A stretch of DNA of 64,000 bases. It comes from Mesorhizobium sp. AR07 (lineage in GTDB: Bacteria; Pseudomonadota; Alphaproteobacteria; Rhizobiales; Rhizobiaceae). The notes under the pieces are model-generated. The model was not told where the DNA came from. It saw only the letters and a program-made list of their open reading frames with translations, and did not search any database. Below are positions 44,647 through 52,947 of the stretch, piece by piece. Both the position numbers and the translations under genes were made by a program. The DNA lies in assembly GCF_024746815.1 (NCBI RefSeq), contig NZ_CP080526.1, positions 295,504 through 359,503 of the forward strand. The letters are read 5' to 3'. Position 1 is the first letter of the stretch, and the number at the start of each line of letters is the position of its first letter.

Positions 44647-44905
44647 CCTTCACGCAACGCCATCATAGAGCCTGCCGCGCACGCGCGCGCGTGCCAATCA
44701 TGCGGCCTTCGTCGTATGCGTACTCCTTGGCCATCATGCCAGATGACCTTCAACAAATTTCCGCGTTTCCCCCTGAAGCAAAACAGGTTGCCCCCAAGGG
44801 GATTATGTTTGAGGACCTCCTGCACCCGTAGCGCAAGTGATGGAAAGCCACATCTCATGTCGGTGTAGCCTGTGGCAAGCCACACACGCACGCCTTCTGT
44901 CGGGA

Positions 44906-45409
44906 TCATCGCAGCATTTCCAGCCCCTGCAAGATCCGCAGCAGGACACTTACGTCGACAGTGCGGTCAACGATCACACGCCGGCCGTTGGCCCCGACGA
45001 TTTCCATCCGGCCACCGGTAGACACCGCTTGGCTGGTCGCAGCTGCTACTTCAGAGCGCGATCGCGCAGGAGCAGGCTCTTCCGGCTCTATATCGTGCAG
45101 GCCGGGACCGACAACACCCATGTCAATGAAGGCGATCGGTGGGGTCTCGGACAGCGGGTTGGATCGGCCCAATCGCCCTTGCTGGGCTTGTTTCACCCAG
45201 ATGAACAAGTGGTTCGCGTTCATGTCGTGACGCCGCGCCACAACCGACACCGGATCACCGGACTCCTGCACCTCACGCACGATCGCCAGCTTCTGCTCGA
45301 CCGTCCAGGAGCGGCGCGTCCGCTGTCGGCCCGCACCCGGCGGCAGCGGCAGAGCCGCGGACGTGCTCGCTTCCACCGTCGACGGCCGCTCCATAGCCAG
45401 ATACTTCAT
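44906..45409 (-). CDS. tnpA: IS66 TnpA (outer copy)
   Basis: Same 167-residue protein as the inner copy (MKYLAMERPSTVEASTSAAL), on the opposite strand, followed by the split tnpB. Confidence 0.9.
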   Translation of the reverse strand: MKYLAMERPSTVEASTSAALPLPPGAGRQRTRRSWTVEQKLAIVREVQESGDPVSVVARRHDMNANHLFIWVKQAQQGRLGRSNPLSETPPIAFIDMGVVGPGLHDIEPEEPAPARSRSEVAAATSQAVSTGGRMEIVGANGRRVIVDRTVDVSVLLRILQGLEMLR

Positions 45410-45783
45410 TCGCTAAGTGTCCACTTAATCTAAGCGGACACTAACGCCTCAAGGTACGCGTCAGTAGGCGGCCTTCGTCGTATGCGTACGATCTACCTCC
45501 CTGGCGTTTCGGAGGACCTTCGCACGCATGGCAGTGCTGCGAGCGACGTCAGAAGGAGAAGAACGTAGGGATGTCAGCGCGCATGCAAGACGTCTTGCGG
45601 CGAAATAGCCGGCTATGGATGGGCGCTAGTGCTGCGGGTCGTCAACTGACCAACCCACCTCGCCGAAAGGATTTTGAGGTGAAACCTCTTCTTGCCTACC
45701 GCCAGCCTAACGCCCACACCGTCTCGGCGTGGAGGCGATCTCCGTGGCCATGACGGGCTGCAACAGCTTGCTTCGCTCATAGA

Positions 45784-47169
45784 TTACAGCCTGTGGAGAA
45801 TCGGTTCAGGCTCCTCTGTTAGCATAGCGCAAATTATCTCAAGGCCACGCCTCAACTCATCTGGGCGCGTTGATCCAACAGAGATGCGAATTGCAGGAGG
45901 CTGCGCGTGTTGGGATAACGTAAATGCGCTGCCGCGTGCGACACCCACTCCGCGGAGACGCGCATTGGCGACGAAGCCATCTTCAGTGTGATCTTTTGGT
46001 ATCGGAAGCCAGATGTGAAGACTTTGTGGGTGCGAAAGATATGGAACGCCACCCAAAATTTCAGCTGCAAGTTTGTGCCGCTCCGCCAACGCTTTCCGCT
46101 GCCAGTCGATAAGGCCTTTCGCAGTGCCATCTTCAATCCATCGGCTGGCAATCTCCGCTATCAGTGGCGTAGCCATCCAGGTCGTTACCAGAGATCGATT
46201 TGTGACCGCAGGGATCAGGCTACTTGGAACGACCACATAACCGGTTCGCAAACCCGGCATCAGGGACTTTGTCAAAGAGGTAATATAAAACGTCCGTTCG
46301 GGAGCGAGTTCAACAAAGGACAGCAAGCCGCGATCGACCAGCGCACCGAGAGGATCATTTTCAACAATAAATAGCCCATGGCGCCGTGCAATTTCAGCGA
46401 TTTCTGCCCGCCGCCCATTGCTCATGACACTCACAGTCGGACTGATGGGACCAGGCATAATAAACAGCGCGCGCGCGTTGTGCTCCAAACAAGCCTGCTC
46501 CAACGACTCTGGACAAATCCCCTCCGAGTCTATTTTCACCGCATGGAGCTTCGAGCCGAGGTACGCAGCGAGCGGACTTAGCGTGTGGTGGCCAATTTCC
46601 TCGGATAGTAGAGTCGATCCCGGGCTTAGAACAGACATCAACGCAAGTGTCATGCCGGGCGTTGCACCATTGGTGACCACCAAGTTGCGTTCGTCGACTT
46701 CGATGCCATACGAGCGCAACCAGTCTACGCCAATGCTACGATGGCGGGCCAATGCATTATTTGGCCGGAATGAGAAGAAATTCGTAAGGGGAAGATCCAC
46801 CGCAATATCCTGGAGTACCCTACGCATATGCTCAAGATGGGTTGAATCACTCACCGGCTTCAAAATCGAAAGGTCAATTGATGTTTCGGAGCGTTCAGGG
46901 GAGTGAGGATAAGCCGGCTTGTCTAATGACTCCTTGACGAAACTCCCACGACCAACAGAACTGGTGACCAAACCCCGTCTAGCCAATTCTTCATATGCCC
47001 GGCTAACAGTCTGAGCTGAAATCTTCAAGCGGAACGATAACTCGCGGTGCGTTGGCAAGCGCGCTCCCTCCGACAGTTTGCCCGCTTGAAGAGCCTCTAC
47101 GACTTTCTCAGCTAAAGAAAGATAGATTGGACGTTCAAGTGAACCTGGCTCAGGTAGCCACACATTCAT
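45784..47169 (-). CDS. MocR-type (GntR plus aminotransferase) regulator
   Basis: 461 residues from ATG 47169 (MNVWLPEPGSLERPIYLSLA); an upstream extension to 47250 lacks support. GntR winged helix (LSEGARLPTHRELSFRLKIS, AQTVSRAYEELARRGLV, SVGRGSFV), then an aminotransferase-like domain (NLVVTNGATPGMTLALMSVL, FIVENDPLGALVD, TFYITSLTKSLMPGLRTGYV with the PLP Lys). It is a distant paralogue of the 34948 gene. It lies downstream of the dehydrogenase-like gene on the same strand, near the ectoine uptake/use genes, so it is a second candidate for ectoine-responsive control. The effector is unknown. Confidence 0.85.
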   Translation of the reverse strand: MNVWLPEPGSLERPIYLSLAEKVVEALQAGKLSEGARLPTHRELSFRLKISAQTVSRAYEELARRGLVTSSVGRGSFVKESLDKPAYPHSPERSETSIDLSILKPVSDSTHLEHMRRVLQDIAVDLPLTNFFSFRPNNALARHRSIGVDWLRSYGIEVDERNLVVTNGATPGMTLALMSVLSPGSTLLSEEIGHHTLSPLAAYLGSKLHAVKIDSEGICPESLEQACLEHNARALFIMPGPISPTVSVMSNGRRAEIAEIARRHGLFIVENDPLGALVDRGLLSFVELAPERTFYITSLTKSLMPGLRTGYVVVPSSLIPAVTNRSLVTTWMATPLIAEIASRWIEDGTAKGLIDWQRKALAERHKLAAEILGGVPYLSHPQSLHIWLPIPKDHTEDGFVANARLRGVGVARGSAFTLSQHAQPPAIRISVGSTRPDELRRGLEIICAMLTEEPEPILHRL

Positions 47170-47264
47170 ATTGCACGATCCTCTCTCGGTACGGCAGAGC
47201 CCTAACCAATTCGATGAATTCCGGCACCCGATGTATGTTCGCCGTGACAATTCCCGAAGCGGAT

Positions 47265-47297
47265 CGGCTGGTCGCTTGATTTTGACCAGCCGTTTTT
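47265..47297 (+). terminator. Hairpin with T-tract between dehydrogenase and MocR genes
   Basis: A perfect nine-base stem, CGGCTGGTC (47265-47273) with GACCAGCCG (47284-47292), is followed by TTTTT on plus. It has the form of a rho-independent terminator for plus-strand transcription, yet both neighbouring genes are on minus. It may block antisense transcription or act as an RNA structure in the minus transcript. Confidence 0.5.
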
Positions 47298-47328
47298 GCC
47301 ATCAACACCCTTCGAAAAACAAGTCTTT

Positions 47329-48345
47329 TCAATATCCTAGGTCGAGATCGATTTTCCAGGTAAGAGGCTTGTCGTTTTGGAACTCAAGCAAGCTTTCCAC
47401 CGATCGCGCTATGTTGCGATCGAGAACGTCATCGGCATTAGCACCTTGATCACCCGTGCCTATGACATTCGGCATCCTCTGGATTCCGGTTCGTGAAGGC
47501 ACCGGAAAATGGTAACTTGCTGGAAATGCGTTGTTATACGTCCACCACACGTCAGAACCGTAGCCCGCAATCTTTCCGCTTTTCAAAGCGTCATAGAGCG
47601 GGCGTTCCTGAATAAGATTGCCACGAGCAATGTTTATGAGGAATGCCCCTGACTTCATCGCATCGATTTCAGTTGCCCCGAAAAACGAGTTCGTTTTGCG
47701 AGTGATAGGTGTCGCCAACACAACGTAATCGCTGTTTCCCAGCACATGCGCCATCTGGTCGACGCCGAAAACTGCATCCGCCACACCTGCACCGAGTTCT
47801 GGATGGAGGCGAACGCCCAAAACTCTCATGTCAAAAGCCTTGGCGCGCTGGGCGATCGCACTTCCAATCTGCCCAAGGCCTATTATCCCAAGGGTTCTGC
47901 GATGCAACATCGCTGAGCGGGAATCGGCATCGTAAACTGGCACTGGGAGAGCGTTGACGCAGGCTTGGTGCTTGGCAATCAGACGTTTGGCCAACCCGAG
48001 AATGATCGCCATTGCGTGCTCGGCAACAGCAATACTGTTGGCCCCACGTAAGTTGGTAACTTGGACACCCAGTGTCTTTAGGCGAGCCAGGTCAAGTTCA
48101 TCGCAGCCGGCATGCATCCAGCATATCAACTTTAGCTTTTTGGCGATGTCTAACGACCCTTCGGGTAAAACATAACCTACGAAAGCGTCCACGTCTCCAA
48201 GGGTATCTGCGATCGACTCTAGAGTTAGATCGAATCGAGAAAGATATGGCTCAGGACGTGGCCCAACGACAGTAGCGCCAGGAAGCGACTGCCGGACCGT
48301 TGCCAACTCCTCGTCCGTAGCATGCCATCCCAATAAAACCTTCAT
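47329..48345 (-). CDS. D-isomer 2-hydroxyacid dehydrogenase-like protein lacking the catalytic His
   Basis: 338 residues from ATG 48345 (MKVLLGWHATDEELATVRQS; AGAGGA upstream). The NAD domain is normal: TLGIIGLGQIGSAIAQRAKA, and Arg in LINIARGNL. In the usual place of the Glu/His pair (DVFE--P ... TPH) it has GYGSDVWWTYNNAFPASYHF and NVIGTGDQGANADD, so neither residue is where expected. The paralogue at 56225 shares these changes and the LDLGY end. The pair flanks the ectoine uptake/use genes. It may act on an unusual substrate by another mechanism or be a binding protein. The proposed absence rests on reading motifs, not an alignment. Confidence 0.82.
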   Translation of the reverse strand: MKVLLGWHATDEELATVRQSLPGATVVGPRPEPYLSRFDLTLESIADTLGDVDAFVGYVLPEGSLDIAKKLKLICWMHAGCDELDLARLKTLGVQVTNLRGANSIAVAEHAMAIILGLAKRLIAKHQACVNALPVPVYDADSRSAMLHRRTLGIIGLGQIGSAIAQRAKAFDMRVLGVRLHPELGAGVADAVFGVDQMAHVLGNSDYVVLATPITRKTNSFFGATEIDAMKSGAFLINIARGNLIQERPLYDALKSGKIAGYGSDVWWTYNNAFPASYHFPVPSRTGIQRMPNVIGTGDQGANADDVLDRNIARSVESLLEFQNDKPLTWKIDLDLGY

Positions 48346-48550
48346 TTTTGATCCTCTGACTGGTTGCGAAAACAGAAAGCCGCTTGCTGTTAACACCGGT
48401 CTTGACATGCATCAATAGCTAACTTGCATCATAGCAACTTCCCTTTGGCGCATCGCCTCGCAAGCGGCACGGTACGCAGCGGCATGCTCTGTTTTATCAC
48501 TCGCGGCAGCCTGCGGCACGCATAGGGTCTTGGTTCCGAGGATTGAACTG

Positions 48551-48570
48551 TGTCAATTTCGATATTGACA
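48551..48570. promoter_or_regulatory. Palindromic operator candidate upstream of the NHL gene
   Basis: TGTCAATTTCGATATTGACA has seven-base arms (TGTCAAT / ATTGACA) around TTCGAT. It is between the divergent dehydrogenase-like and NHL genes, a natural place for one of the MocR or another regulator to bind. No identical copy was noticed elsewhere. Confidence 0.45.
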
Positions 48571-48667
48571 GCTATTTAAAACGCAAGAATAGTTGGCATT
48601 GCCCCTCATCGGTGCATATCAATGGGTCGCGACCGGAGACAAGGGTCCCGCCTTGGAGAATAAGAAA

Positions 48668-49573
48668 TTGAAAGTATTAGGGTCAGGCCAGTACCGCTAT
48701 GAACGGGTCGAGCGTTGGCCAAACGTTCCAAAATATTTTGAGATGGGACAGCCAAGCGATGTTGCCATCAACTCCTCTGGAGAGATCTTCGTTCTCTCTC
48801 GAGGAAACCATCCAGTAACTATCTGGACCCCGGAAGGCGACTTCATTGGGTCGTGGGGCGATGGTGTGTTCTCTGCTATACCTCATGGAATCTTTATCGG
48901 GAGAGACGATAATGTCTGGATAGTTGATTGTGGCGCTCACGTTGCGATGGAGTTCTCACCGCACGGTCAGATTTTGCGTACTTTAGGGAACAAGAATTCC
49001 CCATCGCCTACTTGCGAGGGGCGGCTGGTTCACTCGCAACCCTTCAACCTGCCCACAAATCTCGCGATTGCACCGAACGGAGATATTTTCGTCGCGGATG
49101 GTTATGGTGGCCATAAGGTTCACCGCTTCAATTCGAAAGGTGAACTGCTGCTGTCTTGGGGGCGTCAAGGACGAGGACCAGGCCAATTTGAGCTGGTTCA
49201 CAATGTTTGGATCGACAGCAGGGACAGAGTTCTTATCTGCGATGATGAGAACGACAGAGTTCAGCTATTTGATATGGAAGGAAAATATCTAGAAGAATGG
49301 CAACTCGGAAATCCGAGCGGTATTTGTATCAAAGATGATGTTGTTTACTTCGCGCAGTTACAGCCGTTTGAGGACAAAACGAACGGACGAGGGAGTGGCT
49401 CCATTTCACTCTATGACCTCGACGGTAAACTGCTTACTAGCTGGGATAATACGGCGAGTGACGACAAGGAGACTCTGATCGGACCACACGATCTATGCGT
49501 CGCTCAAAATGGTGATATTTATGTCTGCGAAGTGTACGGCTGGCGTATGTCAAAGTTCCGAAAACTAAACTGA
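48668..49573 (+). CDS. NHL-repeat six-bladed beta-propeller protein
   Basis: About 301 residues from TTG 48668 (TTGGAGAA upstream), or 326 from an upstream TTG at 48593; no ATG is suitably placed. Repeated blades are visible: GQPSDVAINSSGEIFVLSRG, PHGIFIGRDDNVWIVDCGAH, LPTNLAIAPNGDIFVADGYG and GPHDLCVAQNGDIYVCEVYG. It resembles peptidyl-alpha-hydroxyglycine amidating lyase-like propellers common in bacteria near amino- or hydroxy-acid dehydrogenases. There is no signal peptide, so it is probably cytoplasmic. Substrate unknown. Confidence 0.75.
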   Translation: MKVLGSGQYRYERVERWPNVPKYFEMGQPSDVAINSSGEIFVLSRGNHPVTIWTPEGDFIGSWGDGVFSAIPHGIFIGRDDNVWIVDCGAHVAMEFSPHGQILRTLGNKNSPSPTCEGRLVHSQPFNLPTNLAIAPNGDIFVADGYGGHKVHRFNSKGELLLSWGRQGRGPGQFELVHNVWIDSRDRVLICDDENDRVQLFDMEGKYLEEWQLGNPSGICIKDDVVYFAQLQPFEDKTNGRGSGSISLYDLDGKLLTSWDNTASDDKETLIGPHDLCVAQNGDIYVCEVYGWRMSKFRKLN

Positions 49574-49667
49574 GCGCACGGTGCGAGTGGATGGCGCCTT
49601 AACAGTCGATTCGTTAGCGAGTTGAGAGCGATAGATCTGAAGTAACCTTCCGCTCACGCACAAACCC

Positions 49668-50513
49668 TTGATTTCGTGGAGCACGAGCCTGATACCTTTT
49701 TCGCAATCTCGTGATGAGGCCCGCGGCAAGCCCGCGCCCATCATCAAGATCGACGGCATTTCGAAGAGCTTCGGCGCCTTCAAGGTGCTGGAGGGGCTGT
49801 CGATGCAGGTTATGCCGGGCGAGAAGCTGGCGCTGATCGGTCCCTCCGGTTCGGGCAAGACGACGATCCTGCGCATCCTGATGACGCTGGAGAAGATCGA
49901 CGGCGGTCACATCGAGGTCGATGGCGAGCAGCTCTACCACATGGAGCGCAACGGCCGGCTGCTGGCGGCCGACGAGCGGCATCTGGCCAAGATGCGCCAG
50001 AAGATTGGCATGGTCTTCCAGTTGTTCAATCTGTTTCCGCACAAGTGCGTCATGGACAATGTGACGCTGGCGCCGATGCTGACCAAGGGCGTCACGCGCG
50101 CCGCCGCCGAGAAACGGGCGATGGAACTGCTGGACATGGTCGGCATGGCCGACAAGGCCAAGGCGATGCCGGCGCAGCTTTCCGGCGGCCAGAAGCAGCG
50201 CGTGGCGATCGCTCGGGCACTTGCTCTGGCTCCGAAGATCATGCTGTTCGACGAGATTACCTCGGCGCTCGATCCGGAACTGGTCGAGGAGGTGCTCAAC
50301 GTCATGCGCAAGCTCGCCACCGAGACAGACATGACGATGCTGCTCGTTACCCATGAAATGGGCTTTGCCCACGACTTCGCCGATCGCGTGCTGTTCTTCG
50401 ACCGCGGCAGGATCTTCGAGGAAGGCAAGCCCGATGAGATTTTCCGCCATCCGAAGCAGGAGAGAACGCAGAGCTTCCTGAAGAAGATCATCGCGGCCGG
50501 ACATCGGGTCTGA
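49668..50513 (+). CDS. ehuA: Ectoine/hydroxyectoine ABC transporter ATP-binding protein EhuA
   Basis: About 281 residues in the open frame. ABC ATPase with Walker A (ALIGPSGSGKTTILRI), Q-loop (GMVFQLFNLFPHKCVMDNV), signature (QLSGGQKQRVAIARALALAP), Walker B (KIMLFDEITSALDPELVEEV) and the H-loop (LLVTHEMGFAHDFAD), of the polar amino acid uptake class. Family-like sequence starts at PAPIIKIDGISKSFGAFKVL. The preceding 20 codons look foreign and the only start is TTG 49668 with no ribosome site, so the 5' end may be recombined. Assigned as EhuA from the ehuB-ehuC-ehuD-eutA-eutD-eutE order that follows. Confidence 0.8.
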   Translation: MISWSTSLIPFSQSRDEARGKPAPIIKIDGISKSFGAFKVLEGLSMQVMPGEKLALIGPSGSGKTTILRILMTLEKIDGGHIEVDGEQLYHMERNGRLLAADERHLAKMRQKIGMVFQLFNLFPHKCVMDNVTLAPMLTKGVTRAAAEKRAMELLDMVGMADKAKAMPAQLSGGQKQRVAIARALALAPKIMLFDEITSALDPELVEEVLNVMRKLATETDMTMLLVTHEMGFAHDFADRVLFFDRGRIFEEGKPDEIFRHPKQERTQSFLKKIIAAGHRV

Positions 50514-50615
50514 CCGCTATGCACGGGCGAGGCAGCCAGTCCCGAGACGACGAAGCGTCCTCGGACCTGCGCGCCCAATTCGAGCAACCAGAAGAGAAAC
50601 AAGGAGTTGGGAACA

Positions 50616-51470
50616 ATGAAGAAACTTGGGATTATGGCTGGCGTCGCCAGCCTCGCAGTGAGCACGATGCTGCTCGCCTCCGGTGCGCGTTCGGCAGACG
50701 ACGCCAAGCTCGAGGAGCTCAAGGCGCAAGGCTTCGCCCGCGTCGCCATCGCCAATGAGCCGCCCTACACGGCGGTAGCCGCCGACGGCAAGGTCTCGGG
50801 CGCTGCGCCCGACGTGGCGCGCGTGATCTTCAAACGCCTCGGCGTCACCGACATCGTCGCGTCCATCTCCGAATACGGCGCCATGATCCCCGGCCTGCAG
50901 GCCGGGCGCTTCGACGTCGTCACTGCCGGCCTGATGATGAAACCGGAGCGCTGCGCGTCGGTCGCCTATTCCGAACCCGTACTTTGCGACGCGGAGGCCT
51001 TTCTGGTGAAGAAGGGGAATCCAAAGCATTTAATGACGTATGAGGATATTGGTAAGGACCCCTCCGCCACTATCGGCGGACCGGGCGGCGGACTTCAGGC
51101 AAAATACGCGTTAAAGGCCGGCGTGCCGAGTGATCGCTTTATCGTCGTGCCTGACGGTCAGAGCGGGCTAAAGATGGTGCAAGACGGAAGAATTGACGTC
51201 TATACGCTCCCGATTCTATCCATCAACGACCTTGTCAAGAAGGCCAACGACCCAAACCTCGAAGTGGTCGCCCCGGTGCAGGGGATGCCGGTTTCCTGTG
51301 ACGGCGCCGCTTTCAAGAAGGGTGACGAGGCGCTGCGCGATGCCTTCGACGTCGAGCTCGCCAAAATGAAGAAGTCCGGCGAATTCGCCAAGATCATCGA
51401 GCCGTACGGCTTCTCCGCCAAGGCGGCGATGTCGACGACGCGCGAGAAGCTCTGCGCCTCGGCGCAATAG
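50616..51470 (+). CDS. ehuB: Ectoine/hydroxyectoine ABC transporter substrate-binding protein EhuB
   Basis: 284 residues from ATG 50616 (AAGGAG upstream). A signal peptide, MKKLGIMAGVASLAVSTMLL followed by ASGARSA, leads to a family-3 binding protein: FARVAIANEPPYTAV, SEYGAMIPGLQAGRFDVVTA, MMKPERCASVAYSEPVLCDA, TIGGPGGGLQAKYALKAGVP. Aromatic residues in the first lobe (PPY, SEYG) fit the ectoine-binding cage of this family. It acts in the periplasm, delivering ectoine to EhuCD. Confidence 0.85.
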   Translation: MKKLGIMAGVASLAVSTMLLASGARSADDAKLEELKAQGFARVAIANEPPYTAVAADGKVSGAAPDVARVIFKRLGVTDIVASISEYGAMIPGLQAGRFDVVTAGLMMKPERCASVAYSEPVLCDAEAFLVKKGNPKHLMTYEDIGKDPSATIGGPGGGLQAKYALKAGVPSDRFIVVPDGQSGLKMVQDGRIDVYTLPILSINDLVKKANDPNLEVVAPVQGMPVSCDGAAFKKGDEALRDAFDVELAKMKKSGEFAKIIEPYGFSAKAAMSTTREKLCASAQ

Positions 51471-51552
51471 GCTCGCTCTGACCTCCCACAACGGGAAGGG
51501 TCGGGGAACGGGTGGATTTCCGAGCTGCCTTATTGACCCCCACCCGTGCCCG

Positions 51553-51587
51553 CCGCATGACCTCCCTTTCAGCGGGAGGTCATGCGG
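51553..51587 (+). promoter_or_regulatory. Strong hairpin between ehuB and ehuC
   Basis: A perfect 14-base stem (CCGCATGACCTCCC, 51553-51566, with GGGAGGTCATGCGG, 51574-51587) encloses a seven-base loop. There is no T-tract. Such stems after binding-protein genes often protect the upstream mRNA so that the binding protein is made in excess over the permeases. Confidence 0.6.
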
Positions 51588-51628
51588 GTGTCCCGTCCTC
51601 AGCTGCTAATTGGTAAACACGCGATCCC

Positions 51629-52288
51629 ATGACAGACTGGTCCGGATATCTTAACTTGATCCTGCAGGGCGCGGTGGTCACGGTGCAACTCACCGTGATG
51701 GGCGCAGCGCTGGCGCTGGTGATGGCCTTCGTCGCCGGGCTGGGGCGGCTGTCACGCTTCGGTGCAATACGGTGGTTAGCGACGGCCTATATTGAGTTCT
51801 TCCGCGGCACGTCGGGCTTCGTACAGCTGTTCTTCGCTTACTTCGTTCTGCCTCTGGTGGGAGTGACTTTGACGCCGCTCCAGGCTGGCGTGCTTGCGCT
51901 GGGCTTGAATATCGGCGCCTATGGCGCTGAAGTGGTGCGCGGCGCCATCCTGTCGATCGGCCGCGAGCAATACGAGGCCTGCACGGCGCTCAATCTCGGC
52001 CGCTGGCAAGGCATGCGCCATGTCATCCTGCCGCAAGCGTTGCTGATCATGCTGCCGACCTTCGGGAACAACGCGATCGAATTACTCAAGGCGACCTCGG
52101 TCGTGTCGCTTATCTCGCTCTCCGACCTGACATTCCAGGCGCAAGTCGTGCGCTCGCAGACGGGCAGCACGCTGATGCCGTTCACCACCATTCTCGTCAT
52201 CTATTTTATCCTGGCGCTGATCATCGCCGGGGGCGTGCGGACGCTGGAACGGCGCCTGGCGCGCGGCCTCGACGGGGTGCGTGTCTGA
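51629..52288 (+). CDS. ehuC: Ectoine ABC transporter permease EhuC
   Basis: 219 residues, MTDWSGYLNLILQGAVVTVQ. About five membrane segments and the HisMQ-type permease motif EQYEACTALNLGRWQGMRHV ILPQA (EAA loop contacting the ATPase). Its stop overlaps the ehuD start (TGATG). The two permeases form the membrane channel with two EhuA subunits. Confidence 0.85.
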   Translation: MTDWSGYLNLILQGAVVTVQLTVMGAALALVMAFVAGLGRLSRFGAIRWLATAYIEFFRGTSGFVQLFFAYFVLPLVGVTLTPLQAGVLALGLNIGAYGAEVVRGAILSIGREQYEACTALNLGRWQGMRHVILPQALLIMLPTFGNNAIELLKATSVVSLISLSDLTFQAQVVRSQTGSTLMPFTTILVIYFILALIIAGGVRTLERRLARGLDGVRV

Positions 52289-52947
52289 TGGAATGGGATT
52301 GGAATTTCGTCCGGGAGATCATGCCGAACCTTATCCAGGGCGTGAAGATCACTATCCTGGCGACGGCGCTCGGCTCGATCCTGGCGGCGATCGTCGGCTT
52401 GGCCATCGCTCTGGCGCGGCGCTCGCCGCACCGGCTCGTTTCGCGCAGCGTCGGCTGGTTCGCCGAGTTCATCCGCGGCACGCCGCTCTTGGTGCAACTC
52501 TACTTCATCTTCTACGTGCTGCCCGATATCGGCATCCTCCTGCCGCCGCTCGTCGCCGGTGTCATCGGGCTCGGGCTGCACTACGGCACCTACACGGCGG
52601 AAGTCTATCGCGCCGGCATCGACAATGTGCCGCGTGGCCAGTGGGAGGCTGCCAAGGCCTGCAATCTCTCTGCCCGGCAGACCTGGACGCACATCATCAT
52701 TCCGCAGGCCATCCCGCCGATGATCCCGGCTTTGGCCAACTATTTCATCGCCATGTTCAAGGAGACGCCGCTGCTTTCGGCGATCACCGTGCTGGAACTG
52801 ATGAACCAGGCCAAGATCGTCGCCAACAGCTCTTACCGCTATATGGAGCCGATGACGCTGGTCGGCGCCTTTTTCCTAATCATCAGCCTCTGTTCCGTCG
52901 TGCTCTTGCGCTGGCTGGAGCATCGTTACGGCAGGATCGAGACATGA
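52288..52947 (+). CDS. ehuD: Ectoine ABC transporter permease EhuD
   Basis: 219 residues, MEWDWNFVREIMPNLIQGVK. HisMQ-family permease with the EAA loop GQWEAAKACNLSARQTWTHI and the FIRGTPLLVQLYFIFYVLPD segment. The start overlaps the ehuC end and its stop overlaps the eutA start (ATGA at 52944-52947), so uptake and breakdown genes are translationally coupled. Confidence 0.85.
   Translation: MEWDWNFVREIMPNLIQGVKITILATALGSILAAIVGLAIALARRSPHRLVSRSVGWFAEFIRGTPLLVQLYFIFYVLPDIGILLPPLVAGVIGLGLHYGTYTAEVYRAGIDNVPRGQWEAAKACNLSARQTWTHIIIPQAIPPMIPALANYFIAMFKETPLLSAITVLELMNQAKIVANSSYRYMEPMTLVGAFFLIISLCSVVLLRWLEHRYGRIET

Larger units (their letters stand above)
41985..44723 (+). mobile_element. IS66-family element (inner copy)
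   Basis: 2739 bases, starting GTACGCATACGACGAAG and ending CTTCGTCGTATGCGTAC, flanked by the 8-base duplication TCCTTGGC (41977-41984 and 44724-44731), which lies in tnpB of the outer copy. It is inverted relative to the outer copy and nearly identical, so the insertion is recent. Confidence 0.93.
41818..44909 (-). pseudogene. tnpB: IS66 TnpB (outer copy), split by inner IS66
   Basis: The 5' part from ATG 44909 (MIPTEGVRVWLATGYTDMRC) reaches LLKVIWHDGQG and then enters the inner element. The 3' part (41984 down to 41818) carries the remaining residues (CLFTKRLERGRFIWPTVEGG). The intact inner TnpB shows what the uninterrupted gene was. Confidence 0.9.
40002..45489 (-). mobile_element. IS66-family element (outer copy), interrupted by a second copy
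   Basis: Ends are GTACGCATACGACGAAGG at 40002 and its inverted copy ending at 45489. The flanks carry an identical 8-base target duplication, GATCTACC (39994-40001 and 45490-45497). Gene order on minus is tnpA, tnpB, tnpC. The tnpB gene is split by the inner IS66 at 41985-44723. Confidence 0.92.

Noticed and set aside
48480..48520. GGCACGGTACGCAGC near the dehydrogenase/NHL intergenic region as a sigma54 promoter
   Set aside because: It lacks the TTGC element at the correct spacing.
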